Shown: positions 1 to 6,693, counted from the first letter of the stretch. The stretch: DNA of 7,459 nt from Actinomycetota bacterium (GCA_005885115.1 VAXX01000280.1:1-7459); one strand, 5' to 3'. Made by a program: numbers and translations. The notes: generated from the letters alone by a model not told the origin.

Positions 1-1816
1 CCACGTACAGGCCCAACTGCGCGGTACTGGACATGTTGAACTCGGGCGGCTGGCGGAGCTGCTCGTTGGCCGCCGCCCGGTCGGCCTCGCTCATGCCCAG
101 GCCCCGGTCCTCGATCTCGACCGCGATCCCGTTGGCCACCGGCTGCGCCCCCACCTGGACGACCGTGTACGGCGGCGAGAACGACACCGCGTTCTCGATC
201 AGCTCGGCGAGCAGGTGCATGATGTCGCCGACCGCCCGGCCGACGATCCCGGCGGAGGTCATCGGCAGCACGGTCACCCGGGTGTACTCCTCGACCTCGG
301 CGACCGCCCCGCGTACCACGTCGACCAGGGCCACCGCGTGCCGCCAGCCGCGGCCAGGTGCCGCGCCGGAGAGCACGATCAGGTTCTCCGCGTTGCGCCG
401 CATGCGAGTGGCGAGGTGGTCGACCCGGAACAGGTTCTCCAGGCCCTCGGCGCTGGTCTCCCGGCGCTCCATGGTGTCCAGTACGGTCAGTTGCCGGTGC
501 ACCAGCGCCTGGGTACGCCGGGCCAGGTTCAGGAACACGTCGCGTACGCTGCGCCGCAGCTCGGCCTGCTCGACGGCGACCCGTACCGCCGTCTGCTGGA
601 CCGCGTTGAACGCGGCACCCACCTGGCCGATCTCGTCCGAGCCGAAGGCCAGCGGCGGCGCCTCGGCGGCGACGTCGACCGGCTCGCCCCGGCCCAGCCG
701 CTCCACCACCCCCGGCAGCCGGACGTTGGCCAGCTCCCACGCCGCGTTGCGCAGCCGTTCGAGCTGGCGGATCAGCGCCCGGGCGGTGGTGATCGACATG
801 ATGACCGAGGCGATGACCGCGAGCAGGCCCAGCCCGCCGGCCAGCAGCAGGCGCACGATGACCCAGACGGCCGCCGGCGTCGCCTGCGCGACGACCCGCT
901 GCCCGCCGGTCAGCTCCAGCCCGCGCAGCTGCCCGATCAGCGGTACCGCGACGGTGTCCCAGCTCGCCGCGTCCACCACCGGCGCCGATCCGCCGGTCCC
1001 CCGCAGGATCACCCGGTCCTCCAGGTCGCGGAGCCGGATCGCGTCCGCGCCGGCCTGTACCCGCCCGTAGTCGGCGTGGTCGGCCGGTGAGAGGTCGGTG
1101 TCGGCCTCCGAGTACAGGAACCGCTGGGTGCCGACGAGCTGGACGAAGCGCTGGTACTCCGAGGGGGTCAGGTGACCCGCCGCGAGTACGCCGGCCATCA
1201 GCGTGTCCTCCTGCGAGAGCACCTCGCGGGCCCGGCTGAGCGCGATGAGGGTACGCACGTTCTTCGCGATGTCCGGATCGTCGATGGTCGCCAGCGAACC
1301 GTAGATCCGGAATCCGGAGTCAACGATATCGGTAAATGCGGCGGCGGCTTCCAGACGATCGGCCCCACCGTTGTCGATCGCGGTCCGGGCGCGGCTCAGG
1401 CCAGACAGTTTGGCCAGCGCCTCGGTCAGCCGCTGGCGCAGTGCGGCACTGGCGGCGAACTGGACGTCCTGGCCCTGTACCAGGGTCCGGAACTGGGTCA
1501 CCGCGGCGTCGGTACGGGCCCGCTGGTCGGTCAGGGCACCGCGCTGGTCGAACCGGTGCCCACCGAGGTACACCAGGGAGAGCCGGCGCTCCTGTTGCAG
1601 CGCCGAGAGCAGCGACTCGGTCGGCTTGCCCACGCCGGTATCCAGCGTGGTGACCCACAGCAGGTTCACCCCCTCGCGCAGGGTCACGAACGCGGCGAAG
1701 CTCCACAACGCGGCGAGGGATACCAGCAGTGCGACGATCTTCGCGCGTACCCGGCGGTTGTGTCCCCGCTCGGCGCGGGCAGCACGGATCCGGGTTCGCA
1801 CGCTCCGGGAATTCAT
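1..1816 (-). CDS. Nitrate/nitrite-sensing-domain sensor histidine kinase, CvnA-like (partial, C-terminus cut by window edge)
   Basis: Membrane-bound sensor kinase; 605 codons are visible with no stop, and the gene continues past the left edge. Reading on the minus strand from ATG at 1816: a basic cytoplasmic N-terminus (residues 1-25), TM1 (about 26-46), an extracellular region with the NIT-type signature LQQERRLS (73-80), TM2 (about 316-343), a HAMP-like linker, a dimerisation region with LVHRQL (about 437) and VDHLATRMRRNAENL (about 464-478), then the ATPase domain with N-box ELIENAVSFSPP (about 536), G1 box DRGLGM (about 568) and the beginning of the G2 box LGLYV at the very edge. This order is that of actinobacterial kinases with nitrate/nitrite-sensing domains and of conservon CvnA proteins, which are usually followed by roadblock, DUF742 and GTPase genes. 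Those would lie outside the window. A GGGGA Shine-Dalgarno-like stretch sits 7 bases before the ATG. It lies 104 bp downstream of the terpene cyclase, same strand, so it could be read through from that operon. The ligand is unknown; phosphotransfer activity is inferred from the family. Confidence 0.9.
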   Translation of the reverse strand, partial: MNSRSVRTRIRAARAERGHNRRVRAKIVALLVSLAALWSFAAFVTLREGVNLLWVTTLDTGVGKPTESLLSALQQERRLSLVYLGGHRFDQRGALTDQRARTDAAVTQFRTLVQGQDVQFAASAALRQRLTEALAKLSGLSRARTAIDNGGADRLEAAAAFTDIVDSGFRIYGSLATIDDPDIAKNVRTLIALSRAREVLSQEDTLMAGVLAAGHLTPSEYQRFVQLVGTQRFLYSEADTDLSPADHADYGRVQAGADAIRLRDLEDRVILRGTGGSAPVVDAASWDTVAVPLIGQLRGLELTGGQRVVAQATPAAVWVIVRLLLAGGLGLLAVIASVIMSITTARALIRQLERLRNAAWELANVRLPGVVERLGRGEPVDVAAEAPPLAFGSDEIGQVGAAFNAVQQTAVRVAVEQAELRRSVRDVFLNLARRTQALVHRQLTVLDTMERRETSAEGLENLFRVDHLATRMRRNAENLIVLSGAAPGRGWRHAVALVDVVRGAVAEVEEYTRVTVLPMTSAGIVGRAVGDIMHLLAELIENAVSFSPPYTVVQVGAQPVANGIAVEIEDRGLGMSEADRAAANEQLRQPPEFNMSSTAQLGLYV

Positions 1817-1920
1817 GACACCGTCCCCATGCCAATTACCGGCGGAATTCTTGGACACCGATTGCGCGAATGCAGTTGTCGCCAACGTTCTCGGCGAGGC
1901 ACCCGGGCACCGTAGCAGCG
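1817..1920 (-). promoter_or_regulatory. Leader between the cyclase stop and the kinase start
   Basis: This 104-bp gap is less GC-rich than the flanking genes, especially the half nearest the kinase (1830-1880), as expected for a promoter or leader. I could not find a convincing -35/-10 pair, and no strong stem followed by a T-run that would end the upstream terpene transcript. The only clear signal is the GGGGA ribosome-binding stretch just before the kinase ATG. The kinase may therefore have its own weak promoter, be co-transcribed with the cyclase, or both. Confidence 0.3.
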
Positions 1921-3369
1921 TTATCGGGAATGGCTCAACCCTCGGCTTTCCGGACCGACGGACACGCTGTGCGACGCATTTATCAGTTTGGTTCGGCCAA
2001 TACGTTGCGCGCAGTGCAGGGCACCGAGTATGGCGGCGCGGATGATCGCGGTCGGGGCGTACAGGTCCTTGTCGTGCCACAGCGCCGGAGGGTCGGGCTC
2101 CTCGGCGACGCCGCGCAGGTACCCGTACCCCTCCGATACCGCCCGGTCGATCCGGTGGTCGGTGCGGGTGAGCAGGAGGGTCTGCAGGGCGTACGCGGTC
2201 TCCTCGGCGGTACCCCGCCACCGGCCCCAGGACCCGTCCGGTCGCTGGTTCGCCAGGACCCACCCGACCGCCCGGTGTACCGCCGGTGCCGCGCCCGGCC
2301 CGCCGAACCGGTGCAGGGCAACCGCGCAGCAGACCGTGGCGTAGTACGGCGAGGCGTGCCACCGGTCGTCCCAACTGCCGTCCGCGCGCTGGGCCCCGAT
2401 CAGGCACCCGGTCACCTTGGCGATCGTCGCCAGGTACCACGGGGAACGCACCGGATGGCCGCCGAACGCCTCCAGCACGTGCGCGTTCACCGTGGTCGAG
2501 AAGCCGTCCTCGCCGGGCCAGGTGCAGAAGTGGGTCGGCGTCTCGTACGCCCACAGCACGTCCGGCGCCGCGCCCAGGACGGATACGACGACGGCGGTGG
2601 TATCGGCGTCGGGCGGCAACCCGGGGCCGGCCGGCGTACCGTCGGGACCCAGGCCGGCCGAGAGCCGGACCCGCATCCCGGCCGGGACCGGCACCCGGAT
2701 CCCGGCGCTGGCAAGGGATCCGAGCACCCAGGCGCGTTCGAATACGGTGACCGGCGCGGCGCACGGGACCGGGCCGGTACGGGCGACGGTCTCCAGGTAC
2801 CGGCGGGCCGGGCCGCCCCGCCGCTCCCCCAGCCAGGCCGCGGTGGCGGCGGGCGAGCCGCCGACGGTACCGGGGCCGGCCGGGGACACCGTGGCGTGCA
2901 CCGCCGCCGGCCCGGCCACCTCCAGGCAGCGCGGGTCCATTCCGGGGGGCAGCGGAAAGGTCCGGCCGGTCCGTTCGTTCAGCGCTCCGATCAGCGCCGG
3001 TACGATCAGGGTCGCGCCCGGGGTGTCCGGTACCCGGATGGATCCGTTGCCCAGCCAGCGGTCCAGGACGGCCAGGCCCCGCTCCGCCGCCGCCCGTCCC
3101 TCCACAGTGGACAGTAGTGCCTCGGTCGCGCTCAGGGTCGGCACCAGCCCGTACCCGTCCGGTGCGCCCCAACCGCCGTCCGGTAGCTGGGTCGTGCGCA
3201 GGTACCCGATCCGCTCGCGGTGCCCGGTCAGCCACGGCGCCAGCCGGACCAGCCGCCCCGTCTCGTACACCGACGGGCCGACCTGCCCCCACGGCTGGGC
3301 GAGCAGGCTCGCCACCAGTCCCCGGGCGGCCCGTTCGACGTCCACCCCGGTGATGGCCGGCCCGGTCAT
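1921..3369 (-). CDS. Class II (protonation-initiated) terpene cyclase, labdane-type, with DXDTT motif
   Basis: A 482-residue protein of the prenyltransferase/squalene-cyclase-repeat superfamily, the size expected of two-domain (beta-gamma) bacterial copalyl-diphosphate-synthase-like enzymes. Such enzymes protonate and cyclise a linear prenyl diphosphate (usually GGPP) while keeping the diphosphate. Visible evidence: repeat motifs QLPDGGWG (61-68), QRADGSWDD (327-335) and NQRPDGSWGRW (374-384); the acid motif D254-A-D256-T-T258 in the usual central position; STTVNAHVLEAF (291-302); and a C-terminal WHDKDLYAPT (431-440) typical of actinobacterial class II cyclases. The fourth position of the motif is Thr rather than the usual Asp. 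D256, equivalent to the general acid, is kept, so activity is expected. The ATG overlaps the stop of the class I synthase (ATGA), implying translational coupling and sequential action. FPP instead of GGPP is a possible substrate given the motif. The terminal 35 residues are not recognisable. Confidence 0.9.
   Translation of the reverse strand: MTGPAITGVDVERAARGLVASLLAQPWGQVGPSVYETGRLVRLAPWLTGHRERIGYLRTTQLPDGGWGAPDGYGLVPTLSATEALLSTVEGRAAAERGLAVLDRWLGNGSIRVPDTPGATLIVPALIGALNERTGRTFPLPPGMDPRCLEVAGPAAVHATVSPAGPGTVGGSPAATAAWLGERRGGPARRYLETVARTGPVPCAAPVTVFERAWVLGSLASAGIRVPVPAGMRVRLSAGLGPDGTPAGPGLPPDADTTAVVVSVLGAAPDVLWAYETPTHFCTWPGEDGFSTTVNAHVLEAFGGHPVRSPWYLATIAKVTGCLIGAQRADGSWDDRWHASPYYATVCCAVALHRFGGPGAAPAVHRAVGWVLANQRPDGSWGRWRGTAEETAYALQTLLLTRTDHRIDRAVSEGYGYLRGVAEEPDPPALWHDKDLYAPTAIIRAAILGALHCAQRIGRTKLINASHSVSVGPESRGLSHSR
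3101..3116 (-). repeat. Palindrome-containing 16-bp repeat, copy 1
   Basis: Read on the minus strand this is TACTGTCCACTGTGGA, identical to a site at 6856. It contains TCCAC-T-GTGGA, a perfect 5-bp-arm inverted repeat around one base. It lies inside the class II cyclase gene and encodes LSTVE using the codons TCC ACT GTG. Confidence 0.6.
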
Positions 3370-4262
3370 TGCCAGCCCCAGTAGTCGCCGACGCCGTAGA
3401 AGCCGAGGTTGAAGCCGATCTGGCGCTCCAGGTACCCGGTCAGCCCGGGATTGCCGGCGCGCAGCGGCGCGATCAGTTCCCGGGACCGGTCGGTCAGGTC
3501 GGTGACCCGGTCGAGTACCTCAGCGGGGTCCACCCCGAGCCGCAGCGCGTTGAGGTCGCCCCAGCTCAGGTCCCGCCGGTAGGTACCGAGGTCGTTGAGC
3601 AAGCGGATCACCTGCTGGACCAGCCGGCCGACCCGGCGCAGGGCGGCCGCCTCGGCGTCGGGGTACCGGGCCCCGGTGAAGAACCAGTGCGTCACGTACA
3701 CGAACGCGAAGCCGAGGTTGTCGGCGTTGGCCAGATACGCGTCGAGGCCGGGCGGGGCGGTACGCCAGTCCCACTCGCGGGCCATCCCGTGCAGCATCCG
3801 GCCCAGCTCGTCCCGCCACAGCGGGAAGATGGCGGGAGACGTCGGTGCCGTGGCGAGTTCGTCGCGCAGGTCGGCGAGGAACCGGCCGAGGTGGTCCTCC
3901 CCGGCCGGGGTGCCGCCGTCGGCGACGGCCAGGCACGCCCGTACGGTCGCCTGGACCTCCGCCCGGGACCGGGCGGCGTGGTCGATGCGCCAGTCCAGGC
4001 CGAAGCACCACAGGCAGGTACGGGTGGCCAGGCGCAGCTGCTCGGTGGACAGCCACGGCGCGCCGTACGCGCAGGCGAAGGCGAGCGTCGCGTACAGGCC
4101 CGGGTCGAACGGCTCGGCGGCGAACAGGTCCCCGTAGCCGGCCGCGCAGGTGGCCAGGTCCCGTTGGGCGGCACCGGCCCGGGCACACAGGCGGCCCCAG
4201 TCCCGGGCGGTGTCGAGGTGCTCCGGCGTCGGCAGCGCAAGGTCGAGCGGGGCGAGATCCAT
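3366..4262 (-). CDS. Class I terpene synthase, labdane-related type
   Basis: A 298-residue alpha-domain terpene synthase, expected to ionise the cyclic diphosphate made by the neighbouring class II enzyme and form the final hydrocarbon or alcohol. The second metal-binding motif is clear: N223-D-L-G-T227-Y-R-R-D231, followed by GDLNALRLG, fits the NDxx(S/T)xxx(E/D) pattern with Asp in place of the usual final Glu. The first Asp-rich motif is reduced: CFGLDWRID (86-94) gives D90-x-x-x-D94 rather than DDxxD. The C-terminus GFYGVGDYWGWQ lacks the RY pair common in bacterial sesquiterpene synthases, which agrees with a labdane-related enzyme. Start ATG at 4262 has GGAG five bases upstream. It lies 102 bp after the P450 stop and its own stop is shared with the cyclase start. 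The type of product (alcohol by water capture or diene) cannot be told from the sequence. Confidence 0.88.
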   Translation of the reverse strand: MDLAPLDLALPTPEHLDTARDWGRLCARAGAAQRDLATCAAGYGDLFAAEPFDPGLYATLAFACAYGAPWLSTEQLRLATRTCLWCFGLDWRIDHAARSRAEVQATVRACLAVADGGTPAGEDHLGRFLADLRDELATAPTSPAIFPLWRDELGRMLHGMAREWDWRTAPPGLDAYLANADNLGFAFVYVTHWFFTGARYPDAEAAALRRVGRLVQQVIRLLNDLGTYRRDLSWGDLNALRLGVDPAEVLDRVTDLTDRSRELIAPLRAGNPGLTGYLERQIGFNLGFYGVGDYWGWQ

Positions 4263-4364
4263 GACGGCTCCAGGGCTCGGCGGTTCTCGAAGTTCCTGAC
4301 ATATTTGGATTTGCCGATGCCAGGGTAGGAGCCGCTGAGACGACCGGTACGGACAAACCGTCCG
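4263..4364 (-). promoter_or_regulatory. Leader between P450 stop and class I synthase start
   Basis: A 102-bp gap on the minus strand. The part around 4295-4320 is conspicuously A/T-rich for this genome (AAATCCAAATATGTC read on the minus strand) and could hold a -10 region for a promoter private to the two terpene genes. I see no well-spaced -35, so this is tentative. The GGAG ribosome-binding site for the synthase lies at its downstream end. Confidence 0.3.
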
Positions 4365-4365
4365 T
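4349..4365 (-). terminator. Small hairpin overlapping the P450 stop codon (weak terminator or processing element)
   Basis: A perfect 6-bp inverted repeat, ACGGAC and GTCCGT, with a 5-base loop, begins at the last base of the P450 TGA codon. It is not followed by a T-run, so it is at most a weak terminator. It might only attenuate transcription or protect the 3' end of a P450 mRNA. The short stem in a GC-rich genome may also be chance. Confidence 0.25.
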
Positions 4366-5690
4366 CAGGCCGCGAGCTGGAGCCGGACCCGCTGCCGGGG
4401 CCGCAGCGAGGCGCCCAGCCGGGGGCGCACCGACGGGGTACCCACCAGGCGCGGCCGGTACCGGCTCAGCACCGCCGCCACGATCAGTTGCGCCTCGACG
4501 GTGAACAGATGGCTGCCCAGGCAGCGGTGCGGTCCGGCGCCGAAGGGCAGGTACGCCCCCGGATGCCGGCCGGCCGACCGGTCCGGGGTGAACCGCTCCG
4601 GGTCGAACCGGGCGGGGTCGTCCCAGTACCGGGGCAGCCGGTGGGTCAGGTACGGGCTGACCAGCACGGTATCGCCGGGCCGGATCGGTACCCCGGCAAG
4701 GTCGTCGGCGGCCACGGCGGTGCGCGGGATCAGCCAACCCGGCGGGTACAGCCGCAGCACTTCCTGCAGGACCATGCGCGTGTAGCGCAGCGCGGGCAGG
4801 TGGCCGCGGCGCACCGGGCCGGCGCCCACCACCTCGGCCACCTCGGTGCGCAACCGGTCGGCGACCGCCGGCTGGCCGTCGAGGACCAGCCACAGCCAGG
4901 TCAGCGCGACCGCGGTGCTCTCGGTGCCGGCCGCGAACAGCGCGATCAGGTCGTCGCGGACCTGCTCGTCGGGCAGCCGCGCGCCGGTCTCGTCCCGGGC
5001 CTGCGAGAGCATGGTCAGGATGTCGGGCTCGTCGCCGCCGCGCCGCCGCTGCTCGCGCACCACCGGCAACAGAACCTCATCGACGGTACGGGTGGCCCGC
5101 CGGTACGTCGCGTCGCCGGGCAGCGGCACCGAGTCCGGGACGAACGGCAGCACCATCCGGGCGGCGAGCGCCCCGAGAATCCCCGTCGTCGCGGTACCGA
5201 GCCGGTCCACGTCGTCCGCCGGGATCCGGTCGCTGAAGAAGACCCGCCGGATCACCCGGTGCACGATGCGGGTCATCTCGGCGTAGACCTCGATCGGCGC
5301 GTCGGTACGGCACGCCTCGACCGCCGGTACGATCGCCGCCGCCATCCCGTCCACCAGGCCGTCGATGTGCCGGGCGCTGAACGCCGGGGCGACCATCCGC
5401 CGGTGCCGTCCCCACGCCTCGCCCTCCCCGGCGATGCCGTTGCCCAGCAGGCGGCGCATCGGCTTCCACATCATGCCTTCGCGCGGGTACGTACCCGCGC
5501 GGTCGCGCAGCACGTGCTGGACGTGCTCGGGCCGGGTCACCAGGTACGGGCGGAACGGGCCCAGGTCGAGCCGGACCACCGTACCGTCGGACCGCGCGGC
5601 GATCCGGTCGAGGACACCGAGCGGGTCCCGGAGCAGACGGGCGAAGGTACCGAGGCGACCGTGACTACGATCCGCGTCTTTGGGTTCCAC
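4365..5690 (-). CDS. Cytochrome P450 monooxygenase (probable terpene-tailoring)
   Basis: A complete 441-residue soluble bacterial P450, a heme-thiolate monooxygenase needing partner ferredoxin and reductase that are not encoded here. Landmarks: C-helix WGRHR (93-97), I-helix oxygen-activation motif A254-G-T-E257-S-T, K-helix E310-V-L-R313, the DPERF stretch (363-367), and the heme loop FGAGPHRCLG with ligand Cys390. No membrane anchor is seen. The start is GTG at 5690. No good Shine-Dalgarno sequence precedes it, so it may be leaderless or translated from a weak site; no better start exists nearby in frame. It is the first gene of the minus-strand set and lies 102 bp upstream of the class I synthase, so oxidation of the terpene product is the simplest role. 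It keeps the ExxR motif, unlike the CYP157-type P450s of conservons, so it is more likely a biosynthetic enzyme than a conservon component. CYP family cannot be assigned without alignment. Confidence 0.92.
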   Translation of the reverse strand: MEPKDADRSHGRLGTFARLLRDPLGVLDRIAARSDGTVVRLDLGPFRPYLVTRPEHVQHVLRDRAGTYPREGMMWKPMRRLLGNGIAGEGEAWGRHRRMVAPAFSARHIDGLVDGMAAAIVPAVEACRTDAPIEVYAEMTRIVHRVIRRVFFSDRIPADDVDRLGTATTGILGALAARMVLPFVPDSVPLPGDATYRRATRTVDEVLLPVVREQRRRGGDEPDILTMLSQARDETGARLPDEQVRDDLIALFAAGTESTAVALTWLWLVLDGQPAVADRLRTEVAEVVGAGPVRRGHLPALRYTRMVLQEVLRLYPPGWLIPRTAVAADDLAGVPIRPGDTVLVSPYLTHRLPRYWDDPARFDPERFTPDRSAGRHPGAYLPFGAGPHRCLGSHLFTVEAQLIVAAVLSRYRPRLVGTPSVRPRLGASLRPRQRVRLQLAA

Positions 5691-5737
5691 TGACAGTTAT
5701 GAGAGCCGAGTTCCGTCCGGCTGTCCAGCCCCATCCC
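5691..5737. other. Divergent intergenic region upstream of the P450
   Basis: This part of the 97-bp gap between the divergently transcribed P450 and membrane-protein genes should contain the P450 promoter. On the minus strand a TGGACA element (about 5721-5726) and a TCATAA/CATAAC stretch (about 5696-5702) are present, but the spacing is not ideal, so I do not call a definite promoter. If used, the transcript would start at or very near the GTG, agreeing with a leaderless P450 message. Confidence 0.25.
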
Positions 5738-5762
5738 GTTTCCCGTGCGGATGGTGGGGTAA
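5738..5762 (+). promoter_or_regulatory. Stress sigma factor (SigB/SigF-type) promoter
   Basis: GTTT at 5738-5741, a 15-base spacer, and GGGTAA at 5757-5762 match the consensus GTTT-N14-16-GGGTA(T/A) known for actinobacterial SigB/SigF-family sigma factors. A transcript would begin about 5770, just ahead of the AGGAGG ribosome-binding site (5777-5782) of the gene that starts at 5788. Position and spacing are right; use in vivo is inferred. Confidence 0.55.
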
Positions 5763-5787
5763 CGGCTTGCTTTTCGAGGAGGCTGTC

Positions 5788-6264
5788 ATGGCACGAGAAC
5801 AGCGCACCGACCAGCGGTCCCGACCCGCCTCCGCTCCCGCCCGGCGCGGTCGGGTCCGCGCGGCGTCCGGGCTGCCCGACGACCCGGGTCCGGTGGAAGC
5901 CGCCGCGACCGAGGCGGACGAGGAGCGGGAAGCCGGCCGGCACCTGCCCGGCGAACCGACCGTACGCTGGGCCGCCGTCCCGGTACCGGTGGGCGTGCGG
6001 GTACCCGTACCGCGGCTGCGTCCCGGTGACACGGCCCGGCAGGCGGTACACGCGGCGCAGGTCGTCCGGGGTTACCTGCCACCCCCGGAGCGGCTGGTGT
6101 ACTACGGCGGTCTCGGCGTGATGGCCGCGGTCGGCGTGGTCGAATGGCCGGTGGCCGCCGCGCTCGGCGCGGGCCTGTGGCTGGCCAACCGGCGCAGCCA
6201 GCGGCTGGCCGGGCTGGACTGGCGGACCTCGGAGCGGGTGGAGACCGGCCAGCCGGCGGAGTGA
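5788..6264 (+). CDS. Small membrane protein of unknown function
   Basis: A 158-residue protein with no recognised catalytic domain. The start at ATG 5788 is chosen because a strong AGGAGG (5777-5782) lies five bases before it; the longer in-frame start at 5680 would place the coding sequence over the promoter and over the P450 start. The first half (about residues 1-80) is rich in Arg, Ala, Pro and Glu and looks disordered, with a Val/Pro-rich patch (about 63-75). A hydrophobic segment follows (about 104-132, beginning LVYYGGLGVM and containing EWPVAAALGAGLWLAN). It looks like a single bend or hairpin in the membrane, since a Glu-Trp-Pro sits in its centre. A charged tail closes it. Similar small proteins occur in actinomycetes, from memory, but I cannot name a family. 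The stress-type promoter suggests an envelope stress role. It is not an obvious part of the terpene pathway. Confidence 0.8.
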   Translation: MAREQRTDQRSRPASAPARRGRVRAASGLPDDPGPVEAAATEADEEREAGRHLPGEPTVRWAAVPVPVGVRVPVPRLRPGDTARQAVHAAQVVRGYLPPPERLVYYGGLGVMAAVGVVEWPVAAALGAGLWLANRRSQRLAGLDWRTSERVETGQPAE

Positions 6265-6378
6265 GTGCCGTCCATCTTTCCGTCATCCGGACCTTGTCTT
6301 CCGCTCACCGGATCGCCATGGCAGCGCCTGGTACCCGCCTGACGCGCCGGGCGCGCTCGCATGTAGCAGGATGGGCGG
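6265..6378 (+). other. Intergenic gap upstream of the ABM-like gene
   Basis: A 114-bp gap. It contains an ATCCGG/CCGGAT inverted repeat with a 17-base spacing (6285-6313) and a compact CGCGC-CGG-GCGCG stem (6343-6355), neither followed by a T-run. A CTGACG element (6340-6345 region) could be a -35, but no good -10 is found. The gap may hold the promoter of the next two genes, and nothing coding is seen in it. Confidence 0.25.
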
Positions 6379-6693
6379 ATGCTTGTCGTCCACGTACACG
6401 TCCGGGTCAAGCCGGACGACGTCGCCAGGTTCCTCGACGCGACGCTGGCCAACGCCCGGGCCTCGGTGGCCGAGCCCGGTGTCCTGCGGTTCGACGTCGT
6501 GCAGGACGAGGCCGACCCGGGCCACGTCGTACTGGTCGAGGTATACCGCGACCTCGCGGCCAACGCGGCGCACAAGGAGACGGCGCACTACGCGGTCTGG
6601 CGGGACACCGTCGCGGACCTGATGGCGCAGCCGCGCGAGTCGACGAGGTTCGCCGCGGTGTTCCCGACCGAGGAGGAGCGCTGGAGCGGCTGA
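6379..6693 (+). CDS. ABM-fold (antibiotic biosynthesis monooxygenase / LsrG-YgiN-like) protein
   Basis: A 104-residue protein of the dimeric alpha-beta-barrel ABM superfamily. The pattern is typical: a first strand [11 protein letters not shown] (5-15), helix with [11 protein letters not shown] (24-34), strand [12 protein letters not shown] (37-48), strand VVLVEVYRD (50-58), the [12 protein letters not shown] segment (65-76) and a closing strand FAAVFP (91-96). Members include cofactor-free quinol monooxygenases (YgiN) and the isomerase LsrG. The substrate cannot be told from the sequence. ATG at 6379 is preceded by AGGA about eight bases upstream. It ends inside the 5' part of the dehydrogenase gene, whose own ribosome-binding site lies in its last codons, so the two are almost certainly one operon and may act on the same small carbonyl or phenolic compound. 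Confidence 0.85.
   Translation: MLVVHVHVRVKPDDVARFLDATLANARASVAEPGVLRFDVVQDEADPGHVVLVEVYRDLAANAAHKETAHYAVWRDTVADLMAQPRESTRFAAVFPTEEERWSG
6671..6676 (+). promoter_or_regulatory. Ribosome-binding site that places the dehydrogenase start
   Basis: AGGAGG lies inside the last codons of the ABM-like gene. It is four bases before CTG 6681 and thirteen before CTG 6690, both in the dehydrogenase frame. The first spacing is the better fit, and this site is the main reason to propose a non-ATG start at 6681. Confidence 0.5.

Noticed and set aside
33..1915. Long plus-strand open frames over the kinase region (33-1070, 215-1090, 1172-1915)
   Set aside because: They are antisense to a kinase reading frame with clear NIT, HAMP-adjacent and ATPase motifs. 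Their translations are low-complexity Arg/Ser/Pro-rich and resemble no family; open antisense frames are common at this GC content.
1870..3412. Plus-strand frames 1870-3117 (415 codons) and 2417-3412
   Set aside because: They are antisense shadows of the class II cyclase, with no recognisable motifs.
3520..4893. 457-codon minus-strand frame crossing the P450 end and the class I synthase
   Set aside because: It overlaps two well-supported genes in another frame on the same strand and is a Pro/Arg/Gly-rich translation without domain features.
4488..5693. 401-codon plus-strand frame opposite the P450
   Set aside because: The P450 frame on the minus strand has all the expected heme, I-helix and K-helix motifs; the opposite frame has none of any family.
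5680..5787. Upstream start (ATG 5680) for the small membrane protein
   Set aside because: It would run over the P450 start and the SigB/SigF-type promoter and lacks a good ribosome-binding site, while ATG 5788 has AGGAGG at ideal distance.
6285..6313. ATCCGG...CCGGAT inverted repeat after the membrane protein as a terminator
   Set aside because: A 6-bp stem with a 17-base loop and no T-run is too weak to call a terminator.
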